Source of the DNA: Perkinsus chesapeaki
Lineage: Eukaryota > Perkinsozoa > Perkinsida > Perkinsidae
Direction: 5' to 3'
Length of the DNA stretch: 55,819 nt
NCBI GenBank assembly: GCA_013115145.1
Contig: JAAPAO010000189.1
Location: 1-55,819, forward strand
This document shows positions 30,629-41,800 of this stretch, in pieces. The position numbers were made by a program, and so were the translations under genes. The number at the start of each line of letters is the position of its first letter. The first letter of the stretch is position 1. The notes under the pieces are model-generated. The model saw nothing but the letters and a program-made list of their open reading frames with translations. It searched no databases and was not told the origin of the DNA.

Positions 30629-33255
30629 ATGAGAGTTTCCCGGAGGATATTTCGTGGCGCGGTGACTTTTGGAGGAGTTGACGTCTCTGTTGGGGTTACT
30701 GAGAGGCTGCCGAATGCGCTACCGGTTTTGGATAAATGTGAGGTAATAAAAGCATCTTGGGTTGAAGCATGCAAGATAGAAGATAGCTTATTTGTAGTTC
30801 CCACATAGTCCGTTTGATAATGTTATACAAGAAATAGACTCACAAGAGGATATCCGGGTTGTGCCGAAGTACGTGAGGAAAATAATGGCGATGAGCAGGC
30901 GGAAAAAAACGGAATTTAAAGAAGGAAAGTATTCCAGTAATATTTACGTGCAGGAGGTATTGAACTAGGGATCGTTCGGTTGGCAGGCGAAAGCTCTACC
31001 ACTGCGATAGGCAATACTTCTTATTTGTCATTCACTCTTTGTAAGGCGGGATCCTCAACGAAAGCGGCAATTATGAAGATTTCGGATAGAAGTGGAATCC
31101 CTCAGGAAGATTTTGTAATCAAATCACCCGGGATCGAATCCCGGGCAGGGCTTCTCAGATATTAACGAATAAAACGGGACCGTTCGCTCTCACCAGTCAG
31201 CGCGTTTCGGTCCGATCGACCCATCTAGCAAGGTTAAGAGAACTGGAATTGAATCAAGAGTAAATCTTGCAATCTTGCATTTCCTCAATGCCACTCTCTC
31301 AGCTTTACTGAAGGTGTAGGAGTAACAGAAATAAAAGATTTCCCGGAAAATATTTCGCCACATTCGATGCACGTTGGAAATTCATTCCGATTCCGCTATC
31401 GGCATGCCGACCAGTATCGGGAGGAGACAGCTCGACAGGCTGTGGAGAACATAAAGGAGAATGGTGTTATCAATTACTATACGGCGGAGAGGTAATAAAG
31501 GAAAAATTTCCGGTTTTTGGCGGAAAATTTTCATCACTTTTACCGGATTTTCCCAAAGATAAACTCGCTCCGGGGTAAAAGCCTTCATCGTTCGCAAAGA
31601 TGATTAAAATAAAAAATAGTTTTTCGTTGGGTTCTATAAATTTCCAGGCAGTTAAGTGGATTCTCTCAAATGAATCCAACGCCGTTAAGACGTGAAGGAA
31701 CAACTCATCCGGTTTAAATATCTTGCTCGAATTAATGTCGTTTTTCTAGATTTCCCATGAATTCGCATCTGATAGGCGCCGCGATAGAACAGGGAAATTA
31801 CGGCGAGGGAATAAAAGTGTTGGTGGATTGGTTTCGATCAACATCACCTATCGAGGAAGTGAAAGAAGCAGCCGAGGAGTAGTCGAAAGGTCCCGGGTTC
31901 GATTCCCGGCTAGGATATTTTTAGGTATATTTTTTCTGGAGATTCTGACGCAGCTATCGGGATTTTACACCGGGCAGGAGTGCACACGAAATCTGGTTTA
32001 TTGCAATTGATGGAATTATTGAACGAATCGACTGGAAATAATGCATTTGAAGGCGCGTTGAGGAGCTTTATGGAAGGGCGGCTGTGGGAAATAAGTGTTA
32101 ACCAGGCCAGTCCGTCATGGCGGTGAGTTGCTATCCTGTTCGCCCGGGTTCGATTACTGGTGGTTGCGTTTTAGGTGGAATATGGCCGCTTCCAAGCGGA
32201 TCGGTAAAAGTGTGGAAATTGAAGTTGGTGATGTAGTTTTGGATGAAGGGTGATAATTTGAGGAATTTCGGAAGTTTCAGAATGTTCCCTATAAATTAAT
32301 GTTATTTGTTTTCCCAATATTTGTCGGAGAATCTAAGAAAATCGGATCCAGATATTTCAAAAAATAGCGAAAAAGATAAGATTGCAGAAGTGCCGCGCTT
32401 AAGCAAGTACAAAGTGTACACCACGAAGAAGACGGAATTCCTGCTTCATTTCCTGGCTTTTCAGACGCCTCCGAAAAGTGACTCCTTGCATGGTTGGCCG
32501 ATTCTCCCTGTCGTCTTTGATGCTCCCGAGGGAAACACCGATCGGTAAAGAAATTGAATTGGGAACTTTGCAAGGGACTGATGAGATCGATGAACGGTTC
32601 GTTAATGAAGTTTGGACTGACGGGCTGGTTGAGGATGAGGCGGAGTTCTTCCTGGCGACAGATGCGAGATTTAGAGGAAAAATTAGATATAGTGAGTTGT
32701 TCGGCATTTACTGTTCTGGCTGGGAAAACAGGGGAATTTTGGGGAAGGAATAAAATGGGAAATTGAAAGAATAAAAAAAGGGAAAATTTAGGTAACAATT
32801 GCCAAGAAGGTTTGGTGGATGATCATAGCGGATTGAGTATAACTACTTTTAACAAACTAGAGACAGGGAAGTTTGGCAACCTTGTTGGATATCGTGAAAC
32901 CTATCAGTTTTCATTGTCATTCGGGTTGTGCTGAAATCCATACCAGCGGTGGTCCGAAAAAAATTCATTTTCTTCGGACTAACCAGATTTGATGGATTCG
33001 ATTTGGAAGTCGAACTTCTAAGAATTCCACCCGTCGGTTGGGTGGGGTCAACTGGTTGGGCAGCAGCATTGCATGAAAATTTCAGGACGGTTAGTAGCGA
33101 AACCGTGGGACGTGAATCTTACCTACGAGCTGCTCCCAACGCGTGACGTGACGCCGCCAAAGAGAAATGCGCTGCTTGAATTCAAACTGCCAGCGGGATC
33201 ATCTGGATCGATTGTTCATAAGGCTTTGACGGGGGAAGGCATGAAACGGTTGTGA
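30629..33255 (+). CDS. PUS7/TruD-family protein, catalytic motif degenerate
   Basis: Exons: 30629-30936, 30987-31114, 31159-31232, 31303-31491, 31750-31878, 31925-32122, 32175-32249, 32368 to about 32475, about 32480-32691 and 33086-33255, nearly all phase-checked. Family landmarks in order: NVIQEIDSQEDIRVV, YLSFTLCKAGSSTKAAIMKI, ALTSQRVSV, MHVGNSFRFRYR, GVINYYTAERF, SHLIGAAIEQG, SVNQASPSWRWNMAASKRI, GDVVLDEG, YRRLVAKPWDV, LLEFKLPAG. These match tRNA/mRNA pseudouridine synthase D. The motif that should read GxKDxxAxTxQ is NKTGPFALTSQ, so the catalytic Asp is absent. One-base indels are needed at CCC (~30800) and AAAA (~32477). The N-terminal stretch around KCEVIKASWVEACK could be BRCT-like. 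Four introns carry tRNA-arm modules. Confidence 0.85.
30937..30986 (+). repeat. 50-nt intron with degenerate antisense tRNA-Gly-like end
   Basis: GTAATATTTACGTGCAGGAG + GTATTGAACTAGGGATCGTT + CGGTTGGCAG. Reversed: GCTTTCGCCTGCCAACCGAA from intron plus exon edge looks like tRNA-Gly(GCC). Confidence 0.6.
31115..31158 (+). repeat. 44-nt intron with T-arm hairpin
   Basis: Holds CCCGGGATCGAATCCCGGG: a perfect 6-bp stem and 7-nt loop, then CAGGGCTTCTCAG to the exon. Confidence 0.8.
31879..31924 (+). repeat. 46-nt intron with sense T-arm
   Basis: GTAGTCGAAAGGTCCCGGGT + TCGATTCCCGGCTAGGATAT + TTTTAG; AGGTC followed by a canonical CCGGG-TTCGATT-CCCGG arm. Confidence 0.8.
32123..32174 (+). repeat. 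52-nt intron with sense T-arm-like module
   Basis: GTGAGTTGCTATCCTGTTCG + CCCGGGTTCGATTACTGGTG + GTTGCGTTTTAG. The exon after it (WNMAASKRI) fixes the acceptor. Confidence 0.75.
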
Positions 33256-34350
33256 TAGAATAGTTTGTGCATGCGTGCAGATTACTAAGTGGTGTTTCTG
33301 ATACCGTTTCTTGTATGGTTGTTATTTTTGCGTTGTTGAAGTAAATTAACGAAATTTCGCCGTGGAAAGTTCCTCATTTTTCGGAGTCTCTTAGGTGAAT
33401 ATTTTTCGGGGTGATCTTTGGAAATTTTCGTTCCATTAGGTTGGGGCTGAAGCTCTAATAAATAGAAGGGATTGGTGTTTGCTTCTTCTTGAAGGTTCTA
33501 CGGGAGGTTTTCTGGCAGTGCTTTGTATCCTGCTTCCTGCAAAGAGGGAGAGGTATCGAAGCAGTCGTGTCACAGTTGGTTAGTAGTAGTTGTGTTAGCT
33601 GATTGTGAGTAGATGTGATTTACATTGCACATTTCGTTACACTTGAGCATGGGCGACTATCTGTCGGGCTGTCTATGATGACAATGAAGATAGAGAAGAC
33701 AAGATGTTCACATCTACTTCATTCGATTATTAATTATGTACAAGAGTCACGCGAACGATAAGGCAAAGATGTGCACACAATTGGTATCTTTCATTGTGCG
33801 CGCGCTGTCTCCTTTTCCTTAGCCTAGCGCAACCACTATTATTGTATGTATTAATACTTCATTAGAACCACCTTAAACGACTCTTGTTGAGTTGTTGTTC
33901 AATCTACAGGCGATAAGGCAGCAATGATGATCTCAAGCAGATCACTGGGAGCCACGGTCCTTCCTATATTAGACACTAACGCAATACCACGAAATAGCAC
34001 TAACTGGATCTAGGTCTTTGACTGTTCATCAACACGAACAAGATAATTTATTAACCGACCGAAGCGACAGAATAATACGACGACACTGGCGAGACGAACC
34101 GCGTAAAGGCGGACTTGATAGACTCGGGAGCAGAGCATTTTATTAGTGAAACTAATATAAATCGTAAGGGTGGATAATATCATTCCGCCAGCTTCCGAGG
34201 TATATGGTTCTTTGATCACCCAAGTGATACCTTGCAAGGTGGCATTCAGCCTCAGACAGAGGCTAGTGAATCAAGAAGTATTCTTCGATGGAGATATGCA
34301 ATATCTTTTATAGAGAAGAAATGAACATCAATTGCATCTTCCTTGCTAAC
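33256..34350. other. Convergent intergenic region, no gene seen
   Basis: Lies between the 3' ends of the PUS7-like gene (+) and the protease gene (-). No coding signal or tRNA-like module. Confidence 0.6.
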
Positions 34351-35424
34351 CTACTTTGTATTGGCGAAGCCAATACGAGACTCTTCCCAATTGTACAAAT
34401 AGTAATGCCCGAGCAGGACATTGACCCCAAGGATCCAAACATCGCTTTCGGCGAATCGTATATTGAGATAACAGACGCCGTCGATTTCATTAACCAAAGC
34501 GGCTGGCTCCAAATTGAGAGGGATCGGTTCATTTTGAACTCCCTTGAGGAGGAGACTAACCGTGGGGAGGTTGGTGACGTCGGAGCAGGCCAGGGTGTAC
34601 CTGTCGGAATCGAGGGTTATCGACACCGACTTCGTGAGGAGAAGGAGGATATCATCCCGGGCAGAATTCGGGATGTTGATGTGATTTATTGCGGCGCCGA
34701 GTAGGGCACGACCGGACACTACAAGTCGGTTTTGAGAATCGCCGAAATCCAGAGCAACTAGTTCAACGGCACCACTTTCGTCGATAACTTGAATGAATTG
34801 TAGTGGACCGTCGTACTTGGACGGATCTTCACCACCGAAAATAAGCTCCCCGGTGGGATTGCTGGCCAATGTTAAGTACAAGGAGGTCACAGTATTGTCG
34901 ATGAGGTTCTTAGCAAGCAGCTGTTGAGCTAACGTTGTGTAGGGCGCAATGTCTTCGGAAGGCCGCCCAATACCGATAGACGCCCAAGGTCCTGGGACGC
35001 CCCCAACAGATAGACCGAATGTTACATCACTGACAGAGAATTGGGGGAATGTGATATCACCGGAATGTTGGGCGATAATAACATGGAAACCATCGGCGAA
35101 ATAAAGGGTGCCAGTTGGTCCTGTGTTGCACGGCGCGGGGTTGCACCCGTAGCAGCCGAAAACTAAGTCATTACAGCCACCAGGGACAAGCTCTTCGAAC
35201 GCATCTTTCGACACGAAGAATAGCATCGGAGATTCGGCGTCAACAAAGGCGTTAATCTCGTTACCATCGGCGCCGAATTTGGCGTATATCTGACCGCAGG
35301 AGTCTTCGAGGCAAAGGGGGGAGCGGGAGACGTCAACTTTGAGAAGTCGTTGACCATAGACACCAACGAGAAGGGCGTTGAGAAGGGCGACTTTCAGCTT
35401 CGAAAGCTGAATTCAGCTTGAATC
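34351..35424 (-). CDS. Pepsin-like aspartyl protease, divergent active site
   Basis: The continuous minus frame begins near 35424 with KLKVALLNALLVGVYG, a signal-peptide core, then LCLEDSCGQIYAKFGADG and NAFVDAESPMLFFVSKDAFE, equivalent to the first pepsin lobe motif (DTGSSxLWV). Then GCNDLVFGCYGCNPAPCNTG, VSDVTFGLSVGG, GELIFGGEDPSKYDG and VALDFGDSQNRLVVSGRALL (second motif position), ending VWILGVNVLLGHYYLYNWEE SRIGFA, the typical C terminus. Length ~355 aa is normal. Both Asp are kept but the following TG becomes AE and FG, unusual for an active enzyme. No in-frame ATG precedes the signal core. A 36-nt intron could attach an exon starting at 35538 (MSLVDTLSFIHLSL), so the start is unsettled. 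Confidence 0.8.
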
Positions 35425-35539
35425 TTTAAGCTGTTAATTTACCTCGTTCAACCTAAGATGATTCTCTACATGTAAAGCTAGGCCTAGTGACCGACTCAAA
35501 GATAAGTGAATGAAAGATAACGTATCTACAAGCGACATC

Positions 35540-36515
35540 AAAACGATACGATGAGCGGTTAGCCAACGAGTAACAGGTGGACTAAGAATGAGATGAAACT
35601 AAATAGGTCTCGCTCGCCCTCATGCGACTCCAGGGATGTACGCATCTTCGGCTAAATATGTGCTTATTTGGATGAATGAACCATGAAGCATACTGTTACG
35701 TTGACAGCCAGCTTGAGGTTCACTAACTTCGAAGTACTTTTATCATGGGCGCTTGTGCTGGATTCAGCAGTTGTATTCTAGGCTGTCTATCATTTGTGTA
35801 ATGTGTCAGTCATTGCGCGGGAAGCTCCATATCTTAGCTAAACTTTAGTAGCTACACTACTAACTATTTATCAGTAATAACTTTGTAGAAGTTGTTGTAA
35901 TTATTTTACATCTTCTGTAAGATAGACGGTGGTTTGTTTTTAGTACTAATCATCAAAACCGTCATACGCTCTTTGAGGGAGCCTGTTTGTTTGAGGAAGT
36001 GGCAAAAAACTACATGGGCGAAGTCAGTCTGGGTTGTCCAGGCGGCCTACCGGAAAACGTGCTGAACGAAGGCAGCCGACTCGGGGCGAATGAGATGAAA
36101 CGACTCGAGTGGCGGGAACGATTGGCTCGGTGCGCGGCTTCCCGCTTTGCTAAAACCTCTGTACTATGCCGTGAGTCCTCTGCGCGCTCGGGGGGGGCGA
36201 GGGAACGCGCCCACACCGTGCGTGCAGGAAGCCATCGACCGCTTATAAGGGGGGCAAGCACGTTAAGCTAACTGTGCGGCAGGGTGATAATTTATCACTG
36301 ATTTATCACTTATTTACTTTACCACTGATAAAATAAATAAGTCCGAAATTAATGCTATTAGATTATTGCCGTGGGCCGGTAAAGCTGGTCCAACGCTTTA
36401 TCCTTTAGAGACGCTGATATGACCATGGTGAGCGATATACCGTTTCTGAATGTCATCGCAGACTGTTAGCTCAAACCGTACTCGTTTCATACAACAACAT
36501 CACACATCGGCACGT
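35540..36515. other. No gene seen
   Basis: Two mutually antisense GC-rich frames at 35987-36271 look like chance. No signal peptide or splice-linked exon found. Confidence 0.45.
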
Positions 36516-37469
36516 TCACTCATCTACCTTCTCTCTTTCTTCTGTAGAAGAATTAGAATCATTCCAGTTCTTGATCTTAGCCTCGGCTTGATCGCGTTTA
36601 TTATCATCATGAAAAGCTTGAAGCCATCCGTAGCCTTGTTTATGTCCCTTCTTGTTGTAAAGCGTTTGTCTGAATATTTGGCTGCACTTGGTGTCGCTGA
36701 CGCCCTGCCCTTGAAGATCACTCATCACTTGCAAATACTCTTGTTTAGATAGGGGAATGAAACTCTCAAAGTATCCGAAACCGTCATCAACTTTATCGCC
36801 TTGGATCACAGCCTTCTCGTCAACAACGTGTATGGTGAGGCGACTTCCACTATCTTTCTTTGCCTTGTATTCGTGCCTAATTTGCATATATTTACCTTTC
36901 ATGCATAGGCCTGCTTACGAGTAGCTAACTAAGTAACTTGATTGATCTGAGCCTTGCTTCGAAGTGAAACTGCTGGTCACTTGTGGGTTGCCATCAGCAG
37001 TAGCGTAAGACAATTCGAAATCCCAGATTGGTGAGGTGATCATGCAACTGTTCCGTCCACCTTTTTTGATAACCCCAACAACCTGACTCCATTGATACTT
37101 GGTGTATTCTCAGTAGCTTACGGTTTGATCTTCAAGTTTGGTATCAATTGGCCAAGATCCGCCCAGTCTGTGACCGCGATCTACATGACCCTGACACGGA
37201 AATTGCGTGAGATACAAGATTCTTCTTGAGTCCTGCTGAGTTTGCTATTTAGCAGTCGAAACGAGCGTCTAATCTCGGTGCAATATGCCGTCCATCGTTA
37301 TGAGCTTAATCAAAACCAAGCGACAAAAACATAATGTGTTAACATGATTCGCACCAAAACACGAAATGGCGTGATGCCTGCTCTTTGAGTGACTTACATT
37401 GTTCAGCATGCCGTGAGAGGCGTGAGAGCAGGTGAAGAGCCCGAGGAACGCGATGGGTTGCAGCAGCAT
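36516..37469 (-). CDS. Secreted protein, 4 exons, 221 aa
   Basis: Exons 37469-37398, 37190-37122, 37082-36919 and 36876-36516 join in phase with good GTAAG donors. Exon 1 is a signal peptide, MLLQPIAFLGLFTCSHASHG. Exon 2 gives GHVDRGHRLGGSWPIDTKLE. Exon 3: VVGVIKKGGRNSCMITSPIW, DFELSYATADGNPQVTSSFT. Exon 4: beta-rich LTIHVVDEKAVIQGDKVDDG, then a helical, charged tail NKRDQAEAKIKNWNDSNSST. The DRGH sequence recalls the DRGH of DNA/RNA non-specific endonucleases, but the rest does not fit that fold, so I treat it as coincidence. Family unknown. Confidence 0.7.
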
Positions 37470-38083
37470 TACAATTATCTGATACGGATCAATGGTGGAA
37501 AATCATAGAAGCTTTTTTCGAGCATACAAAATCGCATGCCCCAAATCGGGCTGGACGATTCCGCACTACGCCGCGTTGTGTTTTACATTCACATGGCATC
37601 ATGCCAGAACTTTACGTAGACGAAGGTTTAAAACCAAAGTGAACTTTTTGCACAGTGTTATTTCCTTGGTGTTGATTTGTTTTTTTTTCGTAAAATTTTC
37701 ATTTAACCTATTTTCCCGCTCTGTTCTATCCAGACATATGACATTGTAGCCTTGTGTTGTTAATTTACTGGATTCTGGTATCTATATTATTATCCCTATT
37801 GATTATGCGTTTAACAGTTAAGGTTCTAGAGACCAGTTTTGATATCGAAATCGGGAAGGGTTGCCAGCATGCCAGATGGCTTGGACTTGTTGCCGCTGAC
37901 AAGTGAGGACAACAGCGAATACTCCCACTATTATTTCGAATAACCGAGCATTGCTTTTTTATATGAATCTTTCACTAAAAGCTGCTACGGTGTGAAATGT
38001 TTGTAGAGTAAGCCACCGTCTCCGTATGCAGCTCATCTTTGGAATTGCCTTTTCACTAATATTTCGACACGTTCGCGCTCAGG

Positions 38084-38482
38084 CTAAACTAATCTTTTTG
38101 GAAGAAGTTTGGTTTCCTTCTCTAAATTCCGGAAGTGTATCGAAACCTTCTTGAGTCCTGTAACTTAGTCCACCGTCCATAGACACTATTACACTCAGTG
38201 TGCATTCTCTATGAACTTACTTCGAATTAAAGTGTCTGTGTGTAGACGCAAGTTTAAGTTGTGCTCATCGTAAGATACGCTGAGCTTACAAGCGCTACCG
38301 CAGCATTCCTCATACCAACATTGGTTAAGACTAACGACGGTCGAGTCATCAAACCTAGACAAGCCATTTCGGAAATGGCTGCTGACGGAGGTGATCATTA
38401 CCTTTAAATAGTAAATGATAGGAGACGAGATATGGAACGAATGCCGAGGGATAGGGCAAGGCTCTACTCTAATCACACACAC
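38084..38482 (-). CDS. Unrecognised small gene, at least two exons
   Basis: Exon (to 38221) encodes SSHFRNGLSRFDDSTVVSLN, QCWYEECCGSACKLSVSYDE, HNLNLRLHTDTLIR with four cysteines in a CxxECCGSAC cluster. A GTAAG donor joins in phase to 38157-38084, KKVSIHFRNLEKETKLLPKR LV. The 5' part (MCVIRVEPCPIPRH...) may be an exon or read-through of an intron. The pattern suggests another small secreted protein whose signal exon is not found. Confidence 0.45.
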
Positions 38483-38863
38483 AGGAATGTTATAAGCTGT
38501 AACTCATTGCGATTCCTCTTTTTTTGAAGGAACGGGTGATCATTTCTGTCACCGACTTCCGTGATAGAACAAGACAAACGCTGGAGGGATTTCAGTCAGT
38601 TGCAGAATCCTTACAGGAATGGTCTTGATAATCTGTTGAACACGAAATCATACAAGTATTCAGAAACTTTATTTCGTATTAAGCCAAATATTTGCTTCAT
38701 TTATTTTCACAATGTAGTCTGATTATTATGATGTTATGTTTAAGATACTATCATAGTCGATTTGTCCATTCGAGGAGACGTGCTGGCTAAAGCTATCAAC
38801 TCCGATCACAGCCCGTAAGACACTACGAGAAGACGTGGGTTCAAATACTTCCAACGGCATTAG

Positions 38864-41800
38864 TTACCCACACCTCAAGCCAGCCGCGGGAGGCTCGGCA
38901 AAAGTGTTCGAAACCCTTGGTGTTGATGACAATGAGTCTAGACGACTGACGGAATGGAGAGAAGTAACTACTCTTGTGTTGACAAACTCAGCACTTGGAC
39001 TTTATTGGTAACCAATAAAGTCAAACAAATATTTTAACGTTGAATAATCGAATAATGACAAGGTTAAGCCGGAATCGGTATGAAGCTATAAACTTATCAA
39101 CACAAATCCAGATAGTTCAAAAAGAATTTAGGAATGACGGATCGGCGCATATCACAGCCGTTGAATATATGCAGTATAAAATGAAACCGCATGATTGAAG
39201 ACTCTGGGACGTAATCCCTTCAGGAAGCTTACGGCCCCAAGTCCGGTCTGATCAAATGCTTGATAAGATGGATACCGGGCAGAAATCGCTCCGATGAACC
39301 GCCAACTAAAGTAAGGATGACAACACTGGGAGTCTACAAATCTCTTCAGCACCGATTCATATTGTCCCTTTCTTCTTATTTCTCAGGTTGTCGGTCACTA
39401 TATGGTTCATGAGAAATGGCTCCCTCTCTACCCCCAGGTTGAATTTGGAGGGCCTTTTGAAATACCCTTGAAGCCACTCGATGCCGGTGATGGCGCTGGC
39501 TATCACTGGGTGAGATAAAAGAGAAATCCCGACTCCTCTTTTACCGCAGCTTTAGGACGCAATTCTGAGAGGACCACCGGGAACTGCCGTGTTCAAGGTG
39601 AGCCTCTGTGACCGAGTTGATCTGATATGTCGGTTATATTAATGGCCTGAATAAAATGAATGTTTGATAATCACTATTACTGATTCTCTGCATTATTGCT
39701 GACTACTCTTAGCCTTTCACGATCCTCGACCATTTGAGAGGGGGGGGCATCAATAGTTGTGAATCTCTTCCCGACTTCTGTACAGCACTGGGCCATTCAA
39801 CATCACTTCATGATACATAGTAGCAAAAGCCGGAGGAAGATTATATACACGTTTACACTTTAGCTTAGTCATTATCCTATTGATACTACTAGCACTAGGT
39901 TAGATGACGGAGACAATACAGTAGTTGTGTCACTGAGACTATCATGCCTTCGATTGCATCGAGAAGTCGTCAGACTACAAAATGGAAATACATTTCGCAA
40001 ATCCGGGAGATTAGATAACATATATGATAGATCCGGCACAGTACGAGGCGATAACTAACGGATTCAATTTTCCAGTTCGTGCTTCCTGATGGAACGAAAG
40101 TGATATGTGAAAGTCTTCCTGTGATCGGAAATGAAGATGATGAGCCACAGAATATACTTGAGTTCAAATGGGATGTAAGCTTCATTGGGATAAAGCTGCG
40201 GGAATCTTTATAGTGCGCAATTGAAGATACGCATTCGGAATGAGTCATAGAAAGCAGCAAATTAATAACTATAAGGTTTAAAACTATTTGAAACTCAGAG
40301 GTTATCCAGCTCAGGGACTTTTGCTAACCCTGATTGCATCTATTGAACATGATGGTTCAGAACTAAGTTCTGAATCTGTGACTCACCAAATCGAGAATAA
40401 TCTTAAACCGTTCCGTGTAAGCATTGAAATTTTCAAGCTTTTCAATCTAAAATGCTATTAGAATACTACTAGTATTCAGATAGACATTAGCCTAAACTAT
40501 GGCTTGCGGGTATGAGATACCATGCCGGGTACCATTAGTATGATCATCAGCCCCACAGAAATGTGTTCCTTGGGAATAGAGAAACTTTGTGGAGGTGAAG
40601 TAACAGCAAATGCATTCCTTCTGGGAATAGTTGATACTTTATGTCACAGGGCACCAACTGCGGTTTGGAGCCTCCAAATCCCAGGTGCCCTCTATCATGA
40701 AATAATACGCCGTTTGGTTCAGCATTTCTTAGAGTCCCCAACTTTCATCTGAAACTAAGCGCCGCGGTGGATGAATTGAGTCCATGAAGCCAAGTAGTGG
40801 AATTTCTTGCTCTTGAAGGAATAAGATATCTCATCCCAATGTATCATCATCTTCGTAACTGCACATCCCCCGAAATTGAGATATGCTATATCCAGTTGAA
40901 TGTTCTCATTCTCAACAAGAACACTTTACAATTGGCATCTTCTCGGCTCTAGTTAGTCGGGGGAACTCGCTATCACACGAACTGATATGATTGTGCCCAG
41001 GCGGCCGTCTGTGATGAACCCGATATGGACGAAATCGACAAGGCAACGAGCGCGAGCAGCGGTGGAGCTGATGTGAGTTGGACTTCGACAAATGCACGCT
41101 CTTGGTGGCTCGGTTGCTATTTTTTGAGTGGCGATGAATGACTTTTATTGACCCTACATTCCATTCGTAGGTGATAGATACTTCAGATTGAGAATTTCTG
41201 TTCATTTTAATGAGTTTGACTTTCGTGAACTTGCAAGGAACATTATATGTGATACTTCTGGTGACTTTGCAATTACTATATCGACAAAAATAAAGTTTTC
41301 TGTCCAACTTGTCGTATGCCGTGTTCATCCAGAAAGACCCTCGATTCATTGAAGATTGGGAGAAGTTGAAGCTGTCGTGGTTGAATACGGAGGAACGAAC
41401 AAAGGTTAAAGTAACGTTTAGTAGTTTACTCTGAACAGCGACTTGACGTGAATATAGCTTTTTAATTATTACTTATTTCGTCGTCTCGTCTTTTCAGGAT
41501 GTACTTGTGGAGTTTTATGACGCACTAATCGACCTTTTTGATTCCTATGCTTTCATGGGCGTTGACGGTAAGCCTTTGGAAACGTATCTGCACCTACAAA
41601 GTGTTCGTCTACATGCCATTGCAGCAAATTCCGGGACATCTCAAATGAGTGGGTTTCCTCTGAGCTAACAGTTAGTCTATTGTTGGGTGTCACCCCCGCT
41701 GGCTGTGCCTTTACGATACAGTCAAGTATTGCAATCATCACTATAGATTTGCCGCAAATTACGGCTCTATTTGTGATAAGTGTAAAGTGAGACAGTCAGC

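Noticed and set aside
30935-31012. Functional tRNA-Gly (GCC) on the minus strand
   Set aside because: The anticodon stem has a mismatch, the T-arm does not pair and no acceptor stem forms. The right part is coding for the PUS7-like protein.
35987-36271. Pair of opposite ORFs of 83-94 codons
   Set aside because: Mutually antisense, GC-rich, with no motif, signal peptide or splice support.
37122-37190. DNA/RNA non-specific endonuclease from the DRGH motif
   Set aside because: The second metal-binding Asn region and the rest of the beta-beta-alpha fold are absent; a four-residue match is not enough.
40912-41349. A 145-codon minus-strand ORF
   Set aside because: It overlaps plus-strand exons of the long gene that are linked by phase; the minus frame has no recognisable signal and many rare-looking basic runs.
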